A DNA stretch of 64,000 nt from Flavobacteriaceae bacterium Ap0902 (lineage in GTDB: Bacteria; Bacteroidota; Bacteroidia; Flavobacteriales; Weeksellaceae). Below are positions 32,730 through 42,186 of this stretch, one piece after another; the stretch's first letter is position 1; the number at the start of each line of letters is the position of its first letter. The notes below the pieces were generated by a model. That model did not search any database, was not told the origin of the DNA, and saw only the letters and a program-made list of their open reading frames with translations. The stretch is from NCBI GenBank assembly GCA_009835005.1, contig WTFG01000006.1:146866-210865 (forward strand). The letters run 5' to 3'. Made by a program: the position numbers and the translations under genes.

Positions 32730-34271
32730 ATGAATAATTTATTTAAATATGCATTGGTAGGTGTCATAAGTGCAGGTACCACTTTTGGACTTATAGAATA
32801 CACACAAGGGGATAATGCTATGTTTCAAGAGACGCTAGGCATCCAAACGTCTGAATCAGAAGAGGCGAATCAACATTTCGCATCCTATGATTACACTTCG
32901 GCGGGTACAGCTCTGCCAGATTTTACAGAGGCAGCAGAGCAATCTGTGAATGCCGTAGTAAGTATTCAGAACTATGGTAAACGTGACCCTAGAAGAAGTG
33001 GAGGGTCTAATCCATTTGAATTCTTTAATGATCCTTTCTTTGATCAATTTTTTAAAGGAAGAGGGGGACAGCCTCAGCAGCAGGAAGAAATGGATGATAT
33101 GCCTACTTCTGCTGGTTCTGGTGTGATTATTTCTAAAGATGGTTATATCGTGACGAATAATCACGTCATTGCGGAATCAAATAGATTAGAGGTTACACTA
33201 AATAATAAACAGACCTATACAGCCCGTTTAGTGGGGACGGATCCTAATACGGATATTGCTTTGTTGAAGATTGATGAGGATAATTTACCCTTTTTAGCAT
33301 TTTTTAATTCAGATAATTTAAAAGTGGGAGAATGGGTTTTAGCTGTAGGTAATCCATTTGGATTAAATTCCACGGTGACTGCAGGGATTGTAAGTGCTAA
33401 AGGGAGAGGTATTGGAATTTTAGGTAGAAATGGAGACCATCCAATTGAATCATTTATTCAAACTGATGCCGCTATTAACCCAGGAAACTCTGGAGGTGCG
33501 TTGATTAATACCAATGGACATTTGGTAGGGATTAATACAGCTATTTATTCCCAAACTGGTTCTTATGCAGGCTATGGTTTTGCGGTGCCAGCGAATTTAG
33601 TGAAAAAGGTTGTGAATGATATCAAGCAATTTGGTATGGTACAACGTGGTTATCTAGGTGTGGGAGCTGTAGATTTGTCAGACGATTTTGCTGTTAAGCG
33701 ATATAATAAATTAAATGACGCTAATATCAAAGCAGGTCAGGGTGTCATGGTGACAGACTTAACAGAAGAAGGTGGAGCGTTAGAGGCTGGATTAGAAAAA
33801 GGAGATATTATTAAAGAAGTAGACGGTAAAAAAATTAACTCATTTGCAGCTCTATCTCTAGCTGTAGGTGGCAAAAGTCCAGGTGACTCCGTGAAAGTTA
33901 CTGTAGATAGAGATGGTAGCACTAGAACGTATAACGTCATATTAAAAGATTTGGACGGAAACGCTAAGACAAGATCGGTAGAGGATTTAACGCCTACAGA
34001 AAGACTTGGAGCAACTTTTAAACCGCTTACAGAAAGACAAAAAATCGAATTTGGAATTGATAGTGGTGTCGTGGTAACGAGTGTTAAGAGAAATGGTATT
34101 TTAAATCAAATCGGAATTTCGGAAGGGTATATTATTCTTAAAATTAATAACAAGGAAGTTAATTCAAAAGAAGATATTGATAAAATTTTAAAGAATAAAA
34201 ATGACAAAGTTTCAGTTAATTTTGTAGATCGTTATGGTAGAATTTACACAAAAGGTTTCACATTTGATTAA
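32730..34271 (+). CDS. DegP/HtrA family periplasmic serine endoprotease
   Basis: HtrA protease of 513 residues with an N-terminal membrane or signal segment (about 5-22). The trypsin-like domain has His145 in VTNNHVI, Asp175 in NTDIALLK and Ser254 in GNSGGAL, forming the triad. Two PDZ domains follow, about 300-395 (YLGVGAVDLSDDF...VDGKKINSFAALSLAVGG) and 410-510. The Gln/Gly-rich segment 83-125 is a disordered LA-like loop. It degrades misfolded envelope proteins; transcription upstream carries a -7 element and possible stress-regulator repeats. Confidence 0.95.
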   Translation: MNNLFKYALVGVISAGTTFGLIEYTQGDNAMFQETLGIQTSESEEANQHFASYDYTSAGTALPDFTEAAEQSVNAVVSIQNYGKRDPRRSGGSNPFEFFNDPFFDQFFKGRGGQPQQQEEMDDMPTSAGSGVIISKDGYIVTNNHVIAESNRLEVTLNNKQTYTARLVGTDPNTDIALLKIDEDNLPFLAFFNSDNLKVGEWVLAVGNPFGLNSTVTAGIVSAKGRGIGILGRNGDHPIESFIQTDAAINPGNSGGALINTNGHLVGINTAIYSQTGSYAGYGFAVPANLVKKVVNDIKQFGMVQRGYLGVGAVDLSDDFAVKRYNKLNDANIKAGQGVMVTDLTEEGGALEAGLEKGDIIKEVDGKKINSFAALSLAVGGKSPGDSVKVTVDRDGSTRTYNVILKDLDGNAKTRSVEDLTPTERLGATFKPLTERQKIEFGIDSGVVVTSVKRNGILNQIGISEGYIILKINNKEVNSKEDIDKILKNKNDKVSVNFVDRYGRIYTKGFTFD

Positions 34272-34295
34272 ATAATAACAGAATTAATAGAAATT

Positions 34296-34323
34296 AAAAA
34301 ATCCCGCATTTGCGGGATTTTTT
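34296..34323. terminator. Bidirectional terminator between DegP and UvrD genes
   Basis: Perfect 13-bp stem AAAAAATCCCGCA / TGCGGGATTTTTT with a 2-base centre. It ends 5 bases before the convergent helicase gene's stop and serves both. Confidence 0.92.
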
Positions 34324-34328
34324 AATTT

Positions 34329-36641
34329 CTACTTCGCTATAATTCTAAGTTTGGCAAACTTCAAGAGTAACTTTTTCTCTCCGCTGGTTTCAAACTTAAT
34401 AATAGCCTTTACATTATCAGGTTCTCCTTCTAAGGATTTCACTTCACCTTTCCCAAACCTATCATGAATCACTATATATCCAGGTTCTATGATTTGTTCA
34501 ACCCTGTTATTCGTGGCGGATTTAATTCTAGCCTCATTCAGTGGTTTTAATTTTGGATCTGGTTTTAATTTTTTCTTAATAGGTTTTTCCTTTCTTTTAT
34601 AGGTAGGGATGGGGTCATCTCCAAATAAATCAGGAGATAAACCGCTGTTATTGGTAGAAGTTATGGGTGAAAGGTTCAACCATTCCAGATATTTATCATC
34701 CATTTCCTCTAAGAATCTACTAGGTTCTGAATCTATAATTTTCCCCCATCGTGCTCTGGAAACAGAATAAGATAAAAATACTTGTTTCTCTGCTCTAGTC
34801 AATGCTACATAGAATAATCTTCTTTCTTCTTCTAATTCTTGTCTGGTGTTGAGGTTCATTAAAGATGGGAACAGGTTCTCTTCTAAACCTGTTATAAATA
34901 CCACAGGAAATTCTAAACCTTTTGCTAAATGGACTGTCATCAAAGCAACTTTTGGAGAATCATCATCTTCCTTATCCATATCTGTAGCTAATGCTACATC
35001 TTCCAAGAAATGTTCTAAGGAGGGATCACCCTGATCTAATTGTTTTTGTTCTTCTACAAAACCTTGCAGACTATTTAATAATTCTTGTAAGTTTTCTAAT
35101 CTAGAAATTCCTTCTGGTGTATCATCATCACGCATCATTTTTAATAAACCACTTTGCTTTGCTACATCCATGGCCACCTCAAATACATCATGGGTTTTCA
35201 ATTTCACTTGAAAACTCTGTATCATGGTATAGAAATTTGCAAGTTTATTGAGTGTCGCACCTGTGAGACCTGTACGAGGTCCATATAAAGCTAAATTCTC
35301 TAAAACTTCAAAAACGGTGATATTTTGGCTATCTGCAAATACCGTTAATTTCTGTATAGTCGTATTACCAATTCCTCTTTTAGGATAATTAATAACACGT
35401 AATAATGCCTCTTCATCATTTTTATTGATCAATAATCTTAAATAGGCGATAAGATCTTTAATTTCTTTTCTTTGATAAAAAGAAAGGCCACCATAAATTC
35501 TATAAGGGATATTTTTCTTTCTTAAAGCCTCTTCCAAAGGCCTAGATTGCGCATTCGTTCTATACAAAATCGCTATATCAGATTCTGACATTTGCTGATT
35601 CATCTTGAGGTCAAAAATTTTAGAAGCAATATACCTTGCCTCATCAATATCAGTTAAAGCCCTATAAATAGGAATACGGGTACCATCTTCATTAGAGGTC
35701 CAAACATCCTTTTTTAATTGATCCTTATTCTTGGCGATAATAGCGTTGGCAGCACCCACAATATTCTGTGTAGAACGGTAATTCTGTTCTAATGCAAAAC
35801 TTTTGGCATCTGGATAATCTTTTTGAAAATCCAGAATATTCCTAATATTAGCACCCCGAAAGGCATAAATACTCTGTGCGTCATCTCCTACCACACATAT
35901 ATTCTCAAACCTAGATGCCAATGCCTTCACAATCAAATATTGGGAATGGTTGGTATCCTGATACTCATCTACCATGATATATTTAAAACGTTCTTGGTAT
36001 TTGGCCAAAACATCTGGAAACCTTGTCAATACTTCATTGGTTCTAAGCAATAAATCATCAAAATCCATTGCCCCAGACTTGAAACATTTCTGCACATAAT
36101 TTCTATACACCTCTCCAGTTTTGGGTTTCATAGCGGCGGCATCTGCCTCTATCAATTCTGGGTTGTTCATATAAGCTCTTACTGTGATCAGATTATTTTT
36201 GAACTGGGATATTCTATTCAGCATTTGTTTGGGCTTATAGATATCTTTGTCCAATTGCAATTCAGAGATTACCTTTCGCATTACGGCTAATGCATCCTGC
36301 TGATCATAAATAGTAAAATTAGAGGGATATCCTAATTTAGGAGCTTCTACCCGCAATATTCTAGCGAATATAGAGTGAAAAGTTCCCATCCATAAATTTT
36401 TTGCTTCTGATGCTCCTACAACATGGGCGATACGTTCTTTCATTTCCCTTGCTGCCTTGTTGGTGAAGGTTAATGCTAATATATTGAATGGATCTACGCC
36501 ATTTTGAATTAAATGAGCAATGCGATAGGTTAAGACTCTGGTTTTTCCAGAACCAGCACCAGCAATTACCATTACTGGCCCCTCCAATGTTTCAACTGCT
36601 TGGCGTTGAACATCGTTTAAATCATCTAAATAATTTGCCAT
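34329..36641 (-). CDS. UvrD/PcrA-type superfamily 1 DNA helicase
   Basis: 3'-5' DNA helicase of 770 residues. Visible are the Q-motif (LNDVQRQAV), Walker A GAGSGKT (28-34), motif II region with IMVDEYQDTNHSQY, motif III GDDAQSIYAFRGA, motif IV EQNYRST and motif V TVHLAKGLEFPVVF followed by motif VI ALTRAEKQ. Roles by family are nucleotide excision and mismatch repair and replication restart. A C-terminal tail ends in a Tudor-like domain (IHDRFGKGEVKSLEG) as in PcrA. Start at 36641 gives a standard N-terminus. Confidence 0.95.
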   Translation of the reverse strand: MANYLDDLNDVQRQAVETLEGPVMVIAGAGSGKTRVLTYRIAHLIQNGVDPFNILALTFTNKAAREMKERIAHVVGASEAKNLWMGTFHSIFARILRVEAPKLGYPSNFTIYDQQDALAVMRKVISELQLDKDIYKPKQMLNRISQFKNNLITVRAYMNNPELIEADAAAMKPKTGEVYRNYVQKCFKSGAMDFDDLLLRTNEVLTRFPDVLAKYQERFKYIMVDEYQDTNHSQYLIVKALASRFENICVVGDDAQSIYAFRGANIRNILDFQKDYPDAKSFALEQNYRSTQNIVGAANAIIAKNKDQLKKDVWTSNEDGTRIPIYRALTDIDEARYIASKIFDLKMNQQMSESDIAILYRTNAQSRPLEEALRKKNIPYRIYGGLSFYQRKEIKDLIAYLRLLINKNDEEALLRVINYPKRGIGNTTIQKLTVFADSQNITVFEVLENLALYGPRTGLTGATLNKLANFYTMIQSFQVKLKTHDVFEVAMDVAKQSGLLKMMRDDDTPEGISRLENLQELLNSLQGFVEEQKQLDQGDPSLEHFLEDVALATDMDKEDDDSPKVALMTVHLAKGLEFPVVFITGLEENLFPSLMNLNTRQELEEERRLFYVALTRAEKQVFLSYSVSRARWGKIIDSEPSRFLEEMDDKYLEWLNLSPITSTNNSGLSPDLFGDDPIPTYKRKEKPIKKKLKPDPKLKPLNEARIKSATNNRVEQIIEPGYIVIHDRFGKGEVKSLEGEPDNVKAIIKFETSGEKKLLLKFAKLRIIAK

Positions 36642-36731
36642 GGCGTAAAGATAAGAAGTTTAATTGCGACCTTAAAAGATTAAAATAAATTAAATCGAAG
36701 GTCTTGAATTCTCATGTTTTTATAAATTCAC

Positions 36732-36825
36732 TTGTATAAGTTTAAAACAATCACCACATTTGCTTTTGAATTTTTTTTCATAGGTTTAGGTTGGTATACC
36801 TCTTCCTTTTATAAGGAGGAGGTAT
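36732..36825 (+). promoter_or_regulatory. Promoter-like signals and leader hairpin before the FKBP lipoprotein gene
   Basis: TTG at 36732-36734 is followed after 20 bases by CACATTTG (36755-36762), one base off TAnnTTTG. In the predicted leader lies a 13-bp hairpin (36796-36825): ATACCTCTTCCTT with AAGGAGGAGGTAT, one wobble. The descending arm contains AGGAGG, a full Shine-Dalgarno sequence that is unusual in Bacteroidota and would be hidden by the fold. Confidence 0.45.
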
Positions 36826-36877
36826 TACTTTACAAAGACAAATTGAATTAAATGTACGTATTAAATAAAAATTAAGA

Positions 36878-37741
36878 ATGAAAAAAGTATTATTAGTAGC
36901 CGCTATTGGATTGGCAATTGTATCGTGTGAAAAAGACGGTAACGTTACAGAAACAAGTACGCTTGTGGATTCAAAGGATTTAAACCAAGATGAATTAGAT
37001 GCTTCTTATGCATTTGGAGTTTCATTAGGGCAGAGAACAGAACAATATGAAGCTAGTCCACAGGTCAAGGACTCTCTAGATTACAGCCAAGTTAAAGAAG
37101 GCGCAGAGGAGTTTTTGAAATCACCAGAAAGCAAAACATCTTATTATTATGGTGTAGACATGGGTAGGCAGATTTATGGTGCATTAAGTAATGATTTAAT
37201 CAAAGGTCATTTAAGTAAAGATGAAATTATTGCAGGAATGATGGATTACTTGAATAAGAAGGATTTAAAAGTTTCTGTGGATTCTGTACGTTTAATCATG
37301 GATAACTTTTATAATCAAAGATTAGCGACTAAAGGAGAGGATAATGCGAAAGAAGGAATGGCGTATTTAAACAAGATTAAAAAAGAACAAGGTGTTCAAG
37401 TTACAGATAGTGGTCTTGCTTATAAAGTAATAGAGGAAGGGTCTGGCGAAAAGGTACAACTTGGAGACAAAGTGAAAGTTAAATACACAGGTAAAACGAT
37501 AGATGGAACTGTGTTTGATAGCACAGATAAAAACAACGGAGGAGAAGCAATTGAATTCCCTTTACAACAAGGTGGTTTAATCCCAGGTTGGATAGAAGGA
37601 TTACAATTAATGTCAAAAGGCAGCAAATACACTTTATATATTCCAGCAGAATTGGGGTACGGGAATCAACAAAGTGGCACTATAGAGCCAGGTTCTACTT
37701 TAATATTTGATATAGAAGTAGTAGATGTAGTAAAACAATAA
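36878..37741 (+). CDS. FKBP-type peptidyl-prolyl isomerase lipoprotein
   Basis: Lipoprotein of 287 residues, Cys17 in the lipobox LAIVSCEKD. About 30-165 is an FKBP_N-type helical dimerisation region present twice as ELDASYAFGVSLGQR and SYYYGVDMGRQIYG. The FKBP fold is the last 110 residues: GDKVKVKYTGKTIDGTVFDS, PLQQGGLIPGWIEGLQLM and KYTLYIPAELGYGNQ, with the usual aromatic cluster of the active pocket (Tyr, Phe, Trp). It speeds prolyl isomerisation of envelope proteins. Similar Mip-like proteins are common in Bacteroidota. Confidence 0.92.
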   Translation: MKKVLLVAAIGLAIVSCEKDGNVTETSTLVDSKDLNQDELDASYAFGVSLGQRTEQYEASPQVKDSLDYSQVKEGAEEFLKSPESKTSYYYGVDMGRQIYGALSNDLIKGHLSKDEIIAGMMDYLNKKDLKVSVDSVRLIMDNFYNQRLATKGEDNAKEGMAYLNKIKKEQGVQVTDSGLAYKVIEEGSGEKVQLGDKVKVKYTGKTIDGTVFDSTDKNNGGEAIEFPLQQGGLIPGWIEGLQLMSKGSKYTLYIPAELGYGNQQSGTIEPGSTLIFDIEVVDVVKQ

Positions 37742-37856
37742 GGACGACAATCATAGTATTTTAAAATCCTGATGCTTGCATTGGGATTTTTTATGCTTGC
37801 TATTTTAGAAAATAGATTAATTCAAAAGGAAATAATTTTAATTTTTAAAATAAACT

Positions 37857-37864
37857 TATCTTTG
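37857..37864 (+). promoter_or_regulatory. Predicted -7 element (TATCTTTG) of the RNase P RNA gene
   Basis: TATCTTTG matches TAnnTTTG and ends 4 bases before the inferred 5' end of the RNA, a good position for its start site. Confidence 0.6.
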
Positions 37865-37867
37865 CAC

Positions 37868-38162
37868 TATAGCTAACTTGTCGCGTGGTTTGATAGAGGA
37901 TCATGAGGAAAGTCCGGACACCATAGTGCAGTACAGCGGGTAACGCCCGTCGTTTCAGTTTTCTGAAAAAGGACCAGTGCAACAGAAAGTATGTACAGTT
38001 AGGCTGTAGTGAAACCAGGTAAACTCTGTATGGTGCAATGCTATGTATATCAGCTGTTAAGAGTTGCACGCTCGATGCTGAGGGGTAAGCAGATAGAGGT
38101 TTGTGGCAACACAAACCCTAGATAAATGACAAGTCTCGACAGAATCCGGCTTATCGGCTATT
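37868..38162 (+). ncRNA. rnpB: RNase P RNA
   Basis: The hallmark motif GAGGAAAGTCCGGACACCAT lies near the 5' end (from about 37907) and the complementary 3' motif ACAGAATCCGGCTTAT from about 38139, both invariant in bacterial RNase P RNA. The end segments ATAGC (37869-37873) and GCTAT (38157-38161) pair as helix P1. The RNA is about 295 nucleotides. It is the catalytic subunit that matures tRNA 5' ends. Exact ends are inferred from pairing. Confidence 0.95.
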
Positions 38163-38166
38163 ATTT

Positions 38167-38221
38167 AAATAAGCGTAAATCTAATACTATACTTGTATAG
38201 TTATGGGTTTGCGCTTTATTT
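38167..38221 (+). terminator. Terminator-like hairpin after rnpB
   Basis: AAATAAGCG... pairs with ...CGCTTTATTT with one bulge, and inside is a perfect ACTATAC-TT-GTATAGT hairpin. Its right arm runs into the guaB promoter TTTG. Confidence 0.55.
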
Positions 38222-38250
38222 GTATATTTTCTATATTTTTCATAATTTCG
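38219..38250 (+). promoter_or_regulatory. Promoter of guaB (TTTG-N20-TAATTTCG)
   Basis: TTTG (38219-38222), 20 bases, then TAATTTCG (38243-38250), one base off the -7 consensus TAnnTTTG. The ATG follows 16 bases later. Confidence 0.5.
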
Positions 38251-38266
38251 TGCTGCAAAAAGAAAC

Positions 38267-39736
38267 ATGTCTTTAACAAATAAAATAATGCAAGAAGGTT
38301 ATACTTTTGATGACCTCTTGCTAGTACCAGCTTATTCGGATACACTTCCCTCCGAGGTAAACATTCAAACGAAGCTTACAGAAAAAATTCAATTAAACAT
38401 TCCTATTGTTAGTGCAGCTATGGATACAGTTTCTGAGTCCAAATTAGCGATTGCTTTAGCAAGAGAAGGTGGTTTGGCATTTATACATAAGAATATGTCT
38501 ATCAAACATCAAGCGCAAGAGATAGATTTAGTGAAAAGATCAGAAAACGGAATGATTTCCGATCCCATTACTTTGTCACCAGATCAATTGCTAGAGGATG
38601 CAGAAAGATTGATGAGCAAATACAGAATATCTGGTTTGCCCGTTATTAAAAAAGATAATACTTTAATTGGAATTTTAACCAATCGTGATATTCGTTACCA
38701 GACGGATATGAAACAGCGAGTGACCGATGTAATGACCAAAGAAAATTTGGTTACTTCTGATTTTAATACAGGTTTGGAGGATGCTAAAAAAATTCTTCTA
38801 CAGAATAGAATAGAAAAATTACCTATTGTAGATAGTGAATATAAACTAATAGGCTTAATCACAATTAAGGATATAGATAATCTGACCGAACACCCCAATG
38901 CTTGTAAGGATGATAGAGGAAGACTCCGCGTTGGAGCTGGGGTTGGCGTTGGGAGTGATACCTTAGAAAGGGTAGAGGCGTTAGTAAATGCGGGGGTAGA
39001 TATCATTGCAATAGATTCAGCCCACGGACATTCTCAAGGGGTTATCAATAAATTAAGAGAAGTTAGAAATGCATACCCAGACTTAGATTTAGTTGGCGGT
39101 AACATAGTTACGGCAGAAGCAGCTAAAATGTTGATTGATGCTGGAGCCAATGCGCTAAAAGTTGGCGTTGGACCTGGTTCAATCTGTACTACTAGAGTTG
39201 TAGCAGGAGTGGGCGTACCACAGTTATCAGCAATCAATGATGTGTATGAATATGCCAAGAATCGCAATGTAAATGTAATTGCTGATGGAGGTATTAAATT
39301 ATCTGGAGATATTGTAAAAGCCATTGCTGCTGGTGGTAGCTGTGTAATGCTTGGCGGATTGTTTGCAGGAACCGATGAGGCACCAGGGGAAGAGATTATA
39401 TACAATGGTAGAAAGTTTAAAATCTATCAAGGAATGGGCTCTTTAGCAGCGATGAAACGTGGTAGTAGCGATAGATATTTTCAATCCAAAGGGGTAGAAG
39501 CGAAAAAACTTGTTCCAGAAGGTATAGAAGGACGTGTTCCTTATAAAGGCCCTGTAAAGGATGTGGTTTATCAACTTTGTGGTGGGTTACGCTCTGGAAT
39601 GGGATATTGTGGAACTAAAACGATCAAAGAATTAATAGAGGATTCAAAATTTGTAAAAATCACCAATGCTGGGTTAAAAGAAAGTCATCCACATGATGTA
39701 ATCATTACACAAGAAGCTCCTAATTATAGCAATTAA
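38267..39736 (+). CDS. guaB: Inosine-5'-monophosphate dehydrogenase
   Basis: IMP dehydrogenase of 489 residues, the rate-limiting step to GMP. The TIM-barrel start GYTFDDLLLVPAYSDTLPSE, a two-CBS regulatory insertion (about 95-205, with RISGLPVIKKDNTLIGILTNRD), and the catalytic loop GPGSICTTRVVAG with the active Cys (about 305) followed by ADGGIKLSGDIVKAIAAG. Active-site flap is KRGSSDRYFQ. Full length. Preceded by its own promoter next to rnpB and followed by a terminator. Confidence 0.97.
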   Translation: MSLTNKIMQEGYTFDDLLLVPAYSDTLPSEVNIQTKLTEKIQLNIPIVSAAMDTVSESKLAIALAREGGLAFIHKNMSIKHQAQEIDLVKRSENGMISDPITLSPDQLLEDAERLMSKYRISGLPVIKKDNTLIGILTNRDIRYQTDMKQRVTDVMTKENLVTSDFNTGLEDAKKILLQNRIEKLPIVDSEYKLIGLITIKDIDNLTEHPNACKDDRGRLRVGAGVGVGSDTLERVEALVNAGVDIIAIDSAHGHSQGVINKLREVRNAYPDLDLVGGNIVTAEAAKMLIDAGANALKVGVGPGSICTTRVVAGVGVPQLSAINDVYEYAKNRNVNVIADGGIKLSGDIVKAIAAGGSCVMLGGLFAGTDEAPGEEIIYNGRKFKIYQGMGSLAAMKRGSSDRYFQSKGVEAKKLVPEGIEGRVPYKGPVKDVVYQLCGGLRSGMGYCGTKTIKELIEDSKFVKITNAGLKESHPHDVIITQEAPNYSN

Positions 39737-39765
39737 GGCTTAAAACATAATTTTATTCAATTTTT

Positions 39766-39806
39766 AAAGTGACGTTAAGAGGATTTTTCTTAATGTCACT
39801 TTTTTT
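39766..39806 (+). terminator. Rho-independent terminator after guaB
   Basis: AAGTGACGTTAAG pairs with CTTAATGTCACTT (one wobble) around a short loop, then a T run. Confidence 0.88.
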
Positions 39807-39996
39807 GTTCAATAAATTTAGAATAAATATTAAGTTTATTAAATAAGATGTTGATATATATAGAATTAACTCAAGGTTATTATTTATCATATAGCTATAG
39901 TTTCAAGGTTACACCGTTTTATCTAATTACTTTTCATAACTTTATATTAACATTACATAAGGGTAAATAAGGAATAAAAACCTAATTCGTAAGCTT

Positions 39997-41001
39997 ATGA
40001 AAGATTATAACTCTGAAGTATTTGGAAGTTACAATAATCAAGTCATTAAGAAAGTCACGCTCCGCAATGATCGAGGCTTTCAATTAAGTGTTATCAATTT
40101 TGGTGCTATCATTCAATCGATTAAAATGCCAGAAGATTTTGATAAAAAAGAATTAGTTTTAGGATTCAATGACTTCGAATCTTATATCAGTGAGCCTTAT
40201 CGTGAAAATTACCCCTATTTAGGAGCTGTTATTGGTCGTCATGCAGGGCGCATTAGAAACGGTGAAACGCAAATATTAGGAAAAACTTTAACTTTAAATA
40301 CCAATCAGGGAGCAAACCACTTGCATGGTGGTAATATTGGGTTTGATTCTAAAGTGTGGGATATTTTAGATATTACCAAAGCCAGTATTACTTTGGGTTT
40401 AAATTCGCCCGATGGAGAAGAAAACTATCCAGGAAACCTTCAAGTTGAGGTTACTTATGCGCTTTCAGAAAGTAATGAAATTTCTATTACTTATACGGCC
40501 GAAACAGAAAAGCCTACGCTAGTAAACCTCACACAACACACCTATTTTAATTTAAACCGAAAAAATCAATCCGTCTTAGAGGATCAAATCAAAGTAAATA
40601 GTAATCAGTGTTTAGCCCTAGACGATGAGGTCATGCCTACGGGTGAAATTTTAAGTACTAAAAACAGCGCTTTTGATTTTAGTGATTTTAAAAACATACC
40701 TGCTGAAATAGATCATTCATTCATTATAAAATCTAATGATCAGGTAGCTGCCACTTTGCGTAATGAAGATCATAGCATCCAGATGGATGTTTATACAGAT
40801 CAGCCAATTGTACATATATATAGTGGCTACTATGTGCCGACTTTTGATCTAAAAGATAGAATAAGTACAGGACAAAACGCAGGTGTGTGTTTTGAGACAC
40901 AGGGCTTTTTAGATGCTAATAATCATTCCAACTTTCCGAGTAATACATTAAAACCAGAAGAGGAATATATACGTCACACGAAATTTAGCTTTAAATTTTA
41001 A
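39997..41001 (+). CDS. galM: Aldose 1-epimerase (galactose mutarotase)
   Basis: Mutarotase of 334 residues, cytoplasmic, converting beta- to alpha-galactose (or glucose). Conserved parts are GAIIQSIKMPE at the start, VIGRHAGRIRNGE with the substrate Arg, NQGANHLHGGNIGFDSKVW with the catalytic His pair, and LTQHTYFNLN, and the Glu-containing CFETQGFLDANN near the end. First gene of the galactose cluster, 5 bases before galK. The 260-base upstream gap has a TAACTTTA sequence near 39930, one base from the -7 consensus. Confidence 0.94.
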   Translation: MKDYNSEVFGSYNNQVIKKVTLRNDRGFQLSVINFGAIIQSIKMPEDFDKKELVLGFNDFESYISEPYRENYPYLGAVIGRHAGRIRNGETQILGKTLTLNTNQGANHLHGGNIGFDSKVWDILDITKASITLGLNSPDGEENYPGNLQVEVTYALSESNEISITYTAETEKPTLVNLTQHTYFNLNRKNQSVLEDQIKVNSNQCLALDDEVMPTGEILSTKNSAFDFSDFKNIPAEIDHSFIIKSNDQVAATLRNEDHSIQMDVYTDQPIVHIYSGYYVPTFDLKDRISTGQNAGVCFETQGFLDANNHSNFPSNTLKPEEEYIRHTKFSFKF

Positions 41002-41006
41002 TTATC

Positions 41007-42164
41007 ATGATAGACTTTATAAAAGAAAAATTTAATGAAATTTATAGTGCTGATCCAGATCAAATATATTTTGCCCCAGCCAGGGTAAATTTGATTGGTG
41101 AGCATATAGATTACAATGGGGGACTAGTGATGCCAGCTGCTTTAGAAACAGGTACTTATCTAGCCCTAAAAGAACGAACAGACGCTGAGATGCACTTCTA
41201 TAGTGTCAATTTCCCAGACAATCAATTTGTTTATAACCTGGAGGATGCTCCTTTTGATAAAAATGAATCTTATTGGGTGAATTATCCAGTAGGTGTTATC
41301 AATGCATTAATGGAAAAAGGAACTTCCTTTGACAAGGGATATGACTTCTTGTATTATGGTAATATTCCGAATGGCGGGGGGTTATCATCATCGGCTTCTA
41401 TAGAAGTAGTAACAGCTTATGCATTGAATCATGCACAATTAAGCAAGGTAGATTTGGCGTTGCTTTCACAAGATGTAGAAAACAATTTTGTAGGGGTAAA
41501 TTGTGGTATCATGGATCAGTTTTCTGTGGCGATGGGTAAAAAAGATCATGCCATTATCCTAGACTGCGAAACATTGGAATATGACTATGCACCATTTGTA
41601 TTATCAGATCATCAGTTGGTTATTATCAATACCAATAAAGAAAGAAAATTAGCTGAATCTAAATATAACGAAAGAAGAGCTACCTGCGAGGAGTCACTAG
41701 AAATATTGAATCAACAAGGTGAAGAATTCGCTAATCTGTGTAATATTCCTTATTCATATTTTGAAAAACACCAAGATAAGCTTACAGAAGAACAGCGAAA
41801 AAGAGTAAAACATGTGATTACGGAACAAGCTAGAGTATTAAAGAGTAAAGAGGCTTTAGCAAAAAACGACATCCTTGAATTTGGTAAATTGATGAATGCT
41901 AGCCACGCATCATTGAAGGGGGATTATGAAGTTACCGGTAAAGAATTAGATACTGTAAATGAAGAAAGTTTGAAATTACCCTATGTAATTGGTTGTAGAA
42001 TGACAGGTGCGGGATTCGGTGGATGCGCCATTGCCATTGTAGAAAAGGGTAAAGTAGACGAATACAAAAAAGCATTAGAGAAATCATATACAGAAATTAT
42101 AGGATATGCTCCAACCGTTATAGAAATGAGTATTGGAGATGGAGTTAGGGTCTTATCAAGTTAA
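41007..42164 (+). CDS. galK: Galactokinase
   Basis: GHMP-kinase galactokinase of 385 residues, phosphorylating alpha-galactose at O1. The galactokinase signature PARVNLIGEHIDYNGG (about 24-39) binds sugar; GNIPNGGGLSSSASIE is the ATP motif 2; FVGVNCGIMDQFSVAMG and the C-terminal RMTGAGFGGCAIAIVE (motif 3) complete the set. The sugar-binding GEHIDYNGG favours galactose over mevalonate or homoserine relatives. Lies between galM and the SSS symporter in one operon (22-base gap to the next ATG). Confidence 0.96.
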   Translation: MIDFIKEKFNEIYSADPDQIYFAPARVNLIGEHIDYNGGLVMPAALETGTYLALKERTDAEMHFYSVNFPDNQFVYNLEDAPFDKNESYWVNYPVGVINALMEKGTSFDKGYDFLYYGNIPNGGGLSSSASIEVVTAYALNHAQLSKVDLALLSQDVENNFVGVNCGIMDQFSVAMGKKDHAIILDCETLEYDYAPFVLSDHQLVIINTNKERKLAESKYNERRATCEESLEILNQQGEEFANLCNIPYSYFEKHQDKLTEEQRKRVKHVITEQARVLKSKEALAKNDILEFGKLMNASHASLKGDYEVTGKELDTVNEESLKLPYVIGCRMTGAGFGGCAIAIVEKGKVDEYKKALEKSYTEIIGYAPTVIEMSIGDGVRVLSS

Positions 42165-42186
42165 TATTAACTAAAAATTTAAAACA

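Noticed and set aside
37845..38114. 89-codon open frame on the minus strand
   Set aside because: It lies inside RNase P RNA, whose conserved motifs and P1 pairing explain the sequence.
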